A stretch of 64,000 bases of DNA from Plecoglossus altivelis (Eukaryota; Chordata; Actinopteri; Osmeriformes; Plecoglossidae): NCBI GenBank assembly GCA_036571765.1, contig BROE01000001.1:3889137-3953136 (forward strand), written 5' to 3'. The position numbers were made by a program, and so were the translations under genes. Under the pieces are notes generated by a model. That model worked only from the letters and a program-made list of their open reading frames with translations, searched no databases and was not told where the DNA came from. Position 1 is the stretch's first letter, and the number at the start of each line of letters is the position of its first letter. Shown here piece after piece: positions 54,661 to 64,000 of this stretch.

Positions 54661-57600
54661 AGGCTTGCTGATGTCACAGCTTCACTAAGCCAATCCCTGC
54701 AGTCATCTACTCTGTCACATGGCTTGTGCCTCTTCATGTCTTAGCCCATAGCTTCTCTGTAACAGAAGCACATTCAATACAAATACATTTGCATTGCAAG
54801 CTTTTTCCCATTTCAAACATTACCATTAGTATTCCATAATGTGTGGCTATGTTGCATGACTGTCAACATCAAGAAGGAAGGGGTTATGTGTTTTGAGTTA
54901 TGTGTGCAGTTTAAAATAACATCTTGGTTGATTATTCTGTTTTTGTGCGTGTTTCATGCTGTGTTTGTTAATCGACCCGTCTGTGGTTGGCTGTCACTCT
55001 GACATTCAATCGGACAACTGCGCAACAAACACACAGAGGGAGAAGGACGTCTTGTATTGTCCCTTTTGTCTCTCTCTCTATCTTTCTCTCTCTCTGTCTC
55101 TCTCTCTCTTTCTCCTTGCTTGTGTGGTCGGGGATTTTATTCCTTCATGGCGCATGATTCCAACAGAAACAATTGAAAAGAGAGAGATGATTCTAGTGAC
55201 CCAGCGTGTGCTTTCTAAGACCAGTCACTCATTACATGTTGTTGTCCACTTCTCGCTGGGAATGTTAATAGGATTACGGTGCTGAACCTGGCGCGGCACA
55301 CCAGAAGTGCTGCTATTTTCTTACACACCTGATTACGCAAGATGCCCTCAAGACAGATCTGCTGGGATTAGGAGTCCTGCTACAGCGCAGGACAGGAGGA
55401 TGAACTGAGGTCAATACCTGGGCATCTGTCTGGCCTAAGCCATAGCCTATAGCTAACGTTTGAATAATATATTGCTGTAGTCTGAATTACATCACATTTT
55501 GGCAACAGACACCAACCGATGAAAATCCCCAGCAAAGCACTGAACAGGCAGAGCCGTCCTACATACGTCCCACAGTTTCGATTGCGCTTCTGTATTAGGT
55601 CTGGAACCGATACACCTAATTAGGTTCTCTCCACTCGGATATCTGAAGGCCCAATCAGCGAACAGAGGGAGTGGCAGAGAACGATGACGTTGACGTAGCG
55701 CGCTAGTTTGAGTTCTGTAATGGCGGCAAAAAAAAGATGCAAGCAAAGCCATTTGTTCCATTGTGGCAACACTGCCGAATATGAGTGAGTGAAGTGACGT
55801 ATTGTCATTGAATATCCAGAAATGATAGCCGGAGTAAGGACTCTTTACAGAGTTTTGTTGGTGGCCATGATGTTGTGGCCCTCCTCCCCACGAGGTTCGG
55901 GAAATGTTTGATTTTCCGGCTCGCCTCGTTAGCCGTGAAGGAGTTGGCTAAGGCAAACACTAGCGATGCTTAGCCAATACTTGTAATCGTCTCCCCGCTT
56001 TTTGCTCTATTTGAACAGTTGTACATGATTGCTAACCTTCCTGTGTTTAAATTGGACCATGCAAAGGACATTCTAATCATCATTAGTGATGTTTTGGGGG
56101 ATATAGATAACAGAAAATTCTGTGATTCTTGTGATGAACAGAACACTTTGAACCCCTTTGAGTACTAGTGCAGGAACATGGTTAGAATGTTAGTTGTACT
56201 TGTTATTGTAAATGTGTTGTAATTTGTGCTTTTCTACAAAACTGTAGTTGTCCTAAATAAAAGAGAACAATCATATACTTGAAAGACTCCATTAAAGGTA
56301 TAAAAGAAGTGATAAGACATTCTGTGTAATGGTGTTTAGCGTACCTCTACAGATGGAGTAAGAATATTTATTACAAATGCTTTAACATTATATGCAAGGA
56401 TAATTAGTGTATAGATGGTTTTTACATTTTTATTTTCATTGTCTGTACATAACATGAGAAACGATTTAAACGGCGGCTTTGTAAAAGGCGTGAGGTCTCT
56501 CTCTCTTGTCAGTGGAATGTCTTTGTTGTCTCCTCGTTCTTCCACATCTGAAAAATATCCGTATCATGCAGCACTGTGGTGGTCACTGCACTGCATGTGT
56601 GGCAGACCCAAAACGACTGAATCGGCATTTTGTGAATGATTAGACCCAGCTTCGACAGTTGACTGTACATACTATCAGTAGCCTCGGTATCAAATAAAGA
56701 TGTACAATTTACAATTGTTTCTTTAATGATTAAATTTGACATGATCAAACACTCCTCTGCTCATTCCAACTTGTTGTTGACAGACTAAGAGGCTACATCC
56801 TAGCATATGACCTACGTCACAACCAAACGTTAACGATTGGTTGTGGCAGATCCAGAGTGGCTCTTGGCAGATCCAATAGTTTTAACTAACTTCAGCAGAG
56901 TACCCACCTTAAAGGAAGTAATGAGTGTCACTGGATTGGTCCCAGACTCTCTGTACAAATGACATGTACAAGAGTCTGATAAGGACCAGGCTATTTGGCA
57001 GGAACTCCTTAATGTTGTTCAACATCACTCTCCCAAATAAAGTACTACACGAGGGACTTCTTTAGCCTGCGTGCTGTGTTCTGTTCGACAGACAAAGTTA
57101 TGTTCTTTTCAAGGCCCAAGTGGGCCTATACATATTTCAATGAATACATAAGTAAATGTTTGATGCTTTCTTAAATAGCTACACAAGTAGGCTACACAAT
57201 GTGATGTAGTACAAACGCCACTTTTGTTTTCGTGAGTGCTTATTCTAATGTGTGTGTATAGGCTACCTCTGGTTTTAACAGGCAAGCCAGCAGAATGTGT
57301 GGTGTTTCAATTTGTTGCACGTGCTATTGATCACTGGATATGACGCAGGTCGACTTGATTGAATTATAAGTGTGGTCACAGAAGACCTCATGGTTGATCG
57401 GTAGCATGTGTCAGTCAATACATGTACGTCAGATCATTAGTTGAACTGAATAGGGCATTGTAAAAAGTAAAATCTGACGGTATTTGTATTTAAACTGGCA
57501 CTAGTTTAGCAGTTATAGCATTTTTTTGCGATGTGCTTGCGAGTCAAATTATAATTTTAAATATGATTAACTATTTAAATAATTGAAAAATATTTCCACT

Positions 57601-58258
57601 TTTCCAGTAGCCTAGTAAACGTTCGAGGTCCCGAAGTATTTCACAAAAACGGCACGCTGCATCACGTAGAGGAATGTACATCCTTCGTTATATCGTGCGC
57701 TGTACACACGATGGCGCTAGATATCCTATTTCTCACATCCCTTCCTCTATGAAGTTAAGGCCATGGCGAAGCTACAACGTCAATTTCTTCCATGATAACA
57801 AAAATGTCCAAAGGCATAATACTGCATTGTGAACTTGTGAATTGACTCCTTTCACGAGTGTTCAGCCATACTTGTAAAGTACTTGTAAAGTATGGCCGTC
57901 CTACATCACAGACAAGCCAGGCAGTGATAACTGTAAAGAGTTTCTAAAAATACTTAGTGACAGAGAGTGGCCGGAAAAGAGAGCCACCAGACAGCTAATG
58001 AGTGTGACATGGCGGAGAAGGACGAGAGGGCACGGCATCCACGGTGGCATGTCGATCTGCACGTAGGCTTGCCAGCCTGCCTAGCGCGCTCTCACAACCC
58101 CACAAAGGCACTGAGGGAAAAAAAGACAATGCACAAGCATGCATCGACATGCGCGCGCATACACACATACAACACACACTACAAAAAGCGCAAACTGGAA
58201 ACACCCCACATACGCACACACACAAAGCACACCCAACTTTCACGCACACATCCACAAC

Positions 58259-58288
58259 TAAACACACACACACACACACACACACACA
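58259..58288. repeat. (CA)n microsatellite
   Basis: Perfect CA run after a longer imperfect CA-rich stretch from about 58135. Confidence 0.9.
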
Positions 58289-58897
58289 GATGCCACGCAG
58301 TTATCTGACCCCAATCAGTTTGAGTTTGGGCAGAGCCGTCACAACAGCTCATCTCATCTCCCTCCCAGATCAGCTCCAGGGAGCGACGTGCAGCCAGGGC
58401 CATGCTTGGGCTCTGATGCCTACGTGAAACAACTCCTTTGTGGGCAAGGCAGAGGCACGGAGGAGGTCCCATACTAGGAAGACCGGACAGTTCAGCTGGC
58501 AGGGAGGAAGCCAGATAATACCGGCTAAGTGTGCCTCCTGTAGATCGGGAAGCCACAACAACACAACAATGGAATTCTGAGTAACCATAGCAAAGGCGTA
58601 TTAATGATCTGGTTACCGTCATTTACTGGAAGCTGATTGGATCGCCCGATCGGGCCCAGCTAAAAATAATAATAACAAAAGGTTGATGCTGTGAAGAATA
58701 AATACTTTACTCTACCAGGACTCTACAATGTATTGTAGAGCACAAAGGTTATCTAGAGAGATTCTTGAAGTATTCAGCGAGGGCCCGTGGCGGCCTGAAT
58801 CAAGATCAAACTGTTGGATGGCAACTCAGCTGCTTTCCTGCTTCAGCTGTGGGTAGCCTGACTGTTGACTGTTTTCTTAAGCATCTTGAATGTTCGT

Positions 58898-59072
58898 ACA
58901 CAAACACAAACACAAACACACACACACACACACGTGCACACACACGTGCACACACAGAGACACGCACGTGCACACACACGTGCACACACACACACACGTG
59001 CACGCACAGAGACACACACACACACGTGCACACACACACACGTGCACACACACACGTGCACATACAGAGACA
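58898..59072. repeat. Compound CA/CGTGCA repeat
   Basis: CA repeats regularly interrupted by CACGTGCA, a self-complementary CACGTG core occurring many times within 170 bp. Confidence 0.9.
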
Positions 59073-59339
59073 CAAGATTCTCTGTTTTTCTGTCACATCC
59101 TTCTTTCTCTGAGTTCTCAGTGAGGCGAACACAACCTTTGTAATCCAGCCGATATACTCCTGCCTTGTATCTACCCAGGGTTATCATAGACTATGTGATT
59201 TAGGACTACAACTGTGCATTTCAAGACGAGCATCCGAGACATCTGACAGGTCTTTTTGGCTTTGGTGACAGGCGGCCGCCTGCATCTCTAAATGTCACAA
59301 CCATTTCCACTCAACCAATATGTCAGCCATAGTTTCACA

Positions 59340-59635
59340 TTGCGTGCTTGTGTGTGCGCGCGTGTGTGTGTGTGAACGAGTGCGTGTATTCAATCCTAGG
59401 GCTGATGATCTTTATCATGTCCTTGGCTGACTGAGAATGACAGGATGCGCCTCTGCCCTCCCGTGTGTATGTGATTGTGTGTGAGTGTTTGTGTGTGTGT
59501 GAGTGTGTGTGTGTGTGTCAGTGTGTGTGTGTGTCAGTGTGTGTGTGTTTCTGTCAGTGTGTGTGTGTGTGTGTCAGTGTGTGTGTGTTTGTGTGAGTGT
59601 GTGTGTGAGTGAGTGTCAGTGTGTGTGTGTCAGTA
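59340..59635. repeat. (GT)n repeat with CAGT interruptions
   Basis: GT tracts in two parts (59340-59395 and 59460-59635), with GTCAGT and GTGAGT interruptions. Confidence 0.9.
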
Positions 59636-59995
59636 TGTGCTGTTTCCCCATGGGGATGTTCTCTTGCATGTCCTCAAGTTCCCTGTGTGACTGAAGGGTA
59701 GCGAGCCCTCTGGAACATCCACAAATGTCAACCTACGACCAATCTCCTCAGCCTTATGCAGTCAGCTGCTCACTGCACAACATCTCACTGATTCCATACT
59801 GTACGCAGCAGAGAATGGCTGTTACACAGATAATGCCACAACGCACAGGTACAATAGTGAATTCGGGTGAATAAAATACCACATATGAGAGATATGCCAT
59901 CTTATTGACGTGCAAGCATATTGTGGATTTCTGGGATCGAAGGTTCCAAGCTTCAGGTGTTTTCTTCCTGTTCATTTTTTCAGTGGCCCACAAAC

Positions 59996-60605
59996 CTGTC
60001 CTGTTTACCTGTCCAGTTCACCTGTCCTGTTCACCTGTCCTGTTTACCTGTCCTGTAACCTGTCCTGTTTACCTGTCCTGTTTACCTGTCCAGTTTACCT
60101 GTCCAGTTTACCTGTCCTGTTTACCTGTCCTGTTTACCTGTCCAGTTTACCTGTCCTGTTTACCTGTCCTGTTCACCTGTCCTGTTTACCTGTCCTGTAA
60201 CCTGTCCTGTTTACCTGTCCTGTAACCTGTCCTGTTTACCTATCCAGTTTACCTGTCCTGTAACCTGTCCTGTTTACCTGTCCAGTTTACCTGTCCTGTT
60301 CACCTGTCCTGTTTACCTGTCCTGTAACCTGTCCTGTTTACCTATCCAGTTTACCTGTCCTGTAACCTGTCCTGTTTACCTGTCCTGTTCACCTGTCCTG
60401 TTCACCTGTCCTGTTCACCTGTCCTGTAACCTGTCCTGTTCACCTGTCCTGTAACCTGTCCTGTTCACCTGTCCTGTAACCTGTCCTGTTTACCTGTCCT
60501 GTTTACCTGTCCTGTTTACCTGTCCTGTTCACCTGTCCTGTAACCTGTCCTGTTTACCTGTCCTGTTTACCTGTCCTGTAACCTGTCCTGTTCACCTGTC
60601 CTGTT
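59996..60605. repeat. 12/13-bp minisatellite (CTGTCCTGTTTAC / CTGTCCTGTAAC)
   Basis: About 47 tandem units over 600 bp. The 13-mers CTGTCCTGTTTAC and CTGTCCTGTTCAC, CTGTCCAGTTTAC variants and 12-mers CTGTCCTGTAAC are mixed in a higher-order pattern. It produces spurious LPVLFTCPVY ORFs. Confidence 0.97.
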
Positions 60606-61984
60606 TGGAGACGTTCTCTCGCTGTGGATTATGTGTGATGAAACATGCATTCCATGCATTTACAGACATTTCAGTCATCAGTCATAGCCACTGATAGTAA
60701 CGTGCAGAACGGATGCTAATTTTCATGGAATTTTTTAGAGTCATAAGAATGTAAACTTTGTCCGCAACCTGACAAACCCTTGTCGGGAAGTTGGGATGAG
60801 AGAAAGCTTCTTCAACAGTCATTGATCAAGTTGTTCCATTTTTCGCATACTTGAAAAAACCAAGACATCTGAAGCTGAGGTCGCCCGAACCCTAACACAA
60901 TACAGCAGACTGCATCTGGAAATGTGAAGACAATTCCTCGCTAGCTCGCCTCTGTCACCCCCAGCCTTTTCCTATGGTTCGTCAGTCTCCACTGTCAGCC
61001 AGACTGTAAACAAGCAGCAGCTGGCCAGGAGAGCTCCAGGAAGACAGTTATTTTCCTAACGTGGATAGAGAGAGAGAGCAGGTTTGTTTAACTGGAAGTG
61101 GTTCTCTTCCCTTCCTTGGCCCCTGCCTGGAGATGGAGAGGGTCCAGGTGGGGCCACGCGTGGAAGAGTGTGGAGGGGCTGGGTACCCACATGCTGCACC
61201 CATGGCTGCTGTTGCTGCTGCTGCTGGGTCAAAGTAGGACAGGACTGGACCCCCTTCCCGGACCCCCCCCCTCCCCTCCCCTCCACTCCCACGCCTCACC
61301 GCCCTCTTTACCTTCCTGGCCCATTGACGTCAGATGCCCACAGACCACAGGACCACAAGGCACGTTTCAAACAAACTATCTGTCCATCGCCAAGGCAACG
61401 CGGCCCTCGCTGACCACGACGGAAAACGCTGGCCTTGTGAGAGCGTGTTTACCGTAAACAGTCACCACGTTTTCCCTGAATTTTTGGAACTGGGATGCAG
61501 GGCGAGGTTTCGGTTGCAGTAATATGTTATTAGTGTAACTCCTTCTTTAAGTAGGGCTAGATGATTGTAACAGAGATGGTCAGGCTGTGCGCTCGGATGT
61601 ACGATCAAATCCATTCGGGATTGCTTGTCCTTCGGGGTCCTTCCCGCAGGTCCTGGTTCCAGAGAACTGCTGTGTTTATAAACTGCAGAGGCCCTCATGT
61701 TGATTTCGATCTGTCTGATATCTGGGGCGTAACTAGCGCAGGCTATGGGAGGGTGAGCAGGGCCATTTCTCCACTTCCTGTTGACATTCCTACACCCGAG
61801 TCTGTTGTGTGGCATGTGTCCTTGTGTACGGTTGTGTCTCCTGTGCCTCAAGACTTGTGTTTCCAAGTGCCTCCTGTGTCGGCCATGTCACCTGTGTCCT
61901 CCCTTGTCTTGTGTCCACAAGTCCCCGTACAACTTTGCAGTCCAAAACTCTGATAGAGGAAAAGACTCACGAAAAAGTAACTCA

Positions 61985-63550
61985 TGCTGATTTTAATTAT
62001 GTTATCGGAATGAAGTAGACAATATTTGACCATACATTTTGTGAGAAAGTATAAAGAACCCATTTGAAAAAGAAATCATTATTCCAACTACGGTGACCCG
62101 TCACCGTACTTAGTAGGAAACAATCCAGCCTTTGGACTCGAGCGCGAGGGATCACAATGTCTATTCGCCCATCACCTCAATACAAGGGTGTTTAAGAACA
62201 ATACAAAACATATTTTGGGGGATTCACAGACATGAATACATTGCAGTGGATTTCAAAGATTGATTGTTCAAAAAAACTACTTATGCAGAAAAAAACCCCC
62301 AAAAGGTTCTGGCGTTTGTGTCCACAGTCCTTGTCTGCATTGTGCTTCAGAACGGTGTACGCAGAACTGAGCACTTTGCTCAGGAAACAAAACAGGATAT
62401 TGCTTCGTTGACTCATCGAACACCACCACGGACACGTATAATTGTGTATATTAATCATAGCAACTGGATTGTGAATCTTCTTTCTATGTACAGGTACAAT
62501 GGAATGGTAATAAATAAAACAGTTCAAGATGTAACCCAAAGTAAGAACGCAACACACACATAGGGTTGGAATGTGAACATCCCTACAAGGAATGGCAGCA
62601 TTACTTTGCAGTACCTTTTCATTGAGAAAGACAGACAAAGAGAATGACGACTTTTGTTTTTTGGGGGGGGGGGGGCTTAACTTTGATTACGTTCCTCTCA
62701 TTGTTGTTGTTATTGTTCCAAATGTTTTGCCAGATGAGGAATTCATGCTGATCTAAATCGGGCTCGAACCACATCAACATGATGTCAGCGTGTGTTGATG
62801 GAGGATCTTTTTCCTAACGGAGGAGGTTACGTCGAGGACGAGGGAAATAGCCGACGCAACGATTTCACTTTCTAGGTTTAAAACAAAACAAATTACTTTT
62901 TTTGTAGTAAAAAAAAAGAGCAGAATTAGCCAAATAAAGGGTCTAATAAGAGATGTCATTTAAAGGTTTGTTTGTGTGCAGGAGTTAAGGAAAAAGGCTC
63001 TCGACGTCTCTCCTTAGTGGCAGTTTGTCTGTTAAAGTGCTTCTCTCTTTTGCATCTTTGGAACGGGTTGATTTGCCTTCTGTCCCCTTGGAAATAAGAG
63101 GTTTGTGTCCCTCCAAGCTACTGACAGGCTTAGTGAGCGCTTGATGTTTTAGGGAGCTTGTGTTCACTGGTATTGATACTGACTTGTGCCATTTCTGAGA
63201 GGAAGCGAATAACGTTGACTTAAAAATGGGGATTTAAGAAAAGAAAATGGGTACACTTTCTTCTTTGATCCGTCAAAAAGTGCAAATTGTGCTTGGAAGT
63301 CACACGATAAAAAAAAATGATATCCCCAAATCCATGGAGAATATTTCGCAATATTGCCTATTTTGGGAAGACTGCACAACTTTCTGACTTGTGAGACACA
63401 CAAGCGTCTATATTCTTGTTTAGAAAACAAACATTTCACATCATTGTTCCATAAATTATAAAACCGCTGACATACGAAAGACATGTACGGGAAAAAACAA
63501 AGATGCACACCGTCGCCAGACAAGTGTTACAAAAACAAGTAAACCTTCTT
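61985..63550 (-). other. AT-rich stretch, possible distal 3' UTR of a gene beyond the window
   Basis: No coding exon recognised. Composition resembles a 3' UTR and TTTAAT near 61992 is ATTAAA on the - strand. By human gene order the next gene on this strand would be PDE4B. This is inference only. Confidence 0.25.
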
Positions 63551-64000
63551 CAAAACAAATGAAGAGACCCAACTACAGCAACGACAGAATAGTGAAAGTG
63601 CATGTGTCTCCCATCTGGCTGGACGTAGTTTCGGGTTCTGTGTCTGTTCTCTACTGTTCTCCAGTTTGAGTCCGAACAAACGAGGTAGCCCACGTGGCTA
63701 GGGAACCATGGCACTGCCCTGTGCTCCTTCATGTTTCATGCCATCCTTCCAACACCGTCATTCTCCCAGGTGAGCTCTGAGACAAAGCGCTACAGGGTTT
63801 CCCCATCTCTTCTCCAGGGGAGGGTCGCCCCCCCCCCCCCCCATCCAGAGTCAGTCAGGCCCTGTCGGGCAGCTCCAGAGAGCCAGCTTGCAGGATTCCT
63901 CCACTGCAATTAAAAGGAGCAGCTGCAACGCTGCTGCTGCACATGTGAGGTCAGAGGTCTGGGCAGCCAGCTGGTTATGTGTCAGCGGGGGGCGTAGCCG

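Larger units (their letters stand above)
54660..61980. other. Intergenic region upstream of sgip1
   Basis: No conserved exon was recognised on either strand. It carries the CA, GT and 12/13-bp repeats listed separately, plus an unresolved stretch at 55560-56740. Confidence 0.5.

Noticed and set aside
59905..60225. LPVLFTCPVY repeat frames
   Set aside because: Product of the 12/13-bp minisatellite; not coding.
62192..62638. 148-codon - strand frame
   Set aside because: AT-rich, no recognisable domain, and codon pattern unlike the real exons; treated as non-coding.
1..64000. CRISPR, operon, prophage or toxin-antitoxin systems
   Set aside because: The sequence is clearly vertebrate nuclear DNA. 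The tandem arrays lack spacers and the genes are spliced.

Overview
The window is nuclear genomic DNA of a ray-finned fish, almost certainly a teleost. It holds multi-exon genes with GT-AG introns, fish-type dinucleotide repeats, minisatellites and small DNA-transposon relics. The proteins read as orthologues of human genes, and the gene order follows two human chromosome 1 blocks: 1q23.3 (NOS1AP, DDR2, HSD17B7) and 1p31.3 (SERBP1, SLC35D1, MIER1, INSL5, DYNLT5, SGIP1). No prokaryotic, organellar or viral gene was recognised. Gene names rest on remembered family sequences, not on a search.

Layout: (1) 782-5160, + strand, the last five coding exons of nos1ap; its PTB-domain exons lie before the window. 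(2) 9392-16806, +, complete ddr2, a collagen-receptor tyrosine kinase of 16 coding exons and about 872 aa. (3) 17575-20762, +, complete hsd17b7, with a sterol-response-like promoter. (4) 22865-26205, +, complete serbp1. (5) 28326-31089, +, complete slc35d1. (6) 37904-32795, - strand, complete mier1, with a 30-bp minisatellite built from copies of its own splice acceptor. (7) 38682-39190, +, a two-exon insl5-type relaxin-family peptide. (8) 40876-39981, -, dynlt5 (tctex1d1). (9) 54179-43442, -, sgip1 in 24 coding exons, with a U12-type AT-AC intron, a GC-AG intron and two 12-nt microexons. (10) 54.6-64.0 kb, no coding exon recognised, rich in simple repeats, with one large 12/13-bp minisatellite.

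Every exon chain was checked for reading-phase continuity across each junction, and all nine close in frame. The genes do not form a pathway. They are housekeeping and neuronal genes held together by conserved synteny: RNA binding (SERBP1), sterol synthesis (HSD17B7), nucleotide-sugar transport (SLC35D1), chromatin repression (MIER1), collagen sensing (DDR2), nNOS scaffolding (NOS1AP), clathrin endocytosis (SGIP1), a dynein light chain (DYNLT5) and a gut-type peptide hormone (INSL5). The most noteworthy observations are RNA-processing features: the splice-site minisatellite, the AT-AC intron, the tandem microexons, the short facultative intron of mier1 and the overlapping convergent poly(A) signals. 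I found no evidence of a wholly new system.
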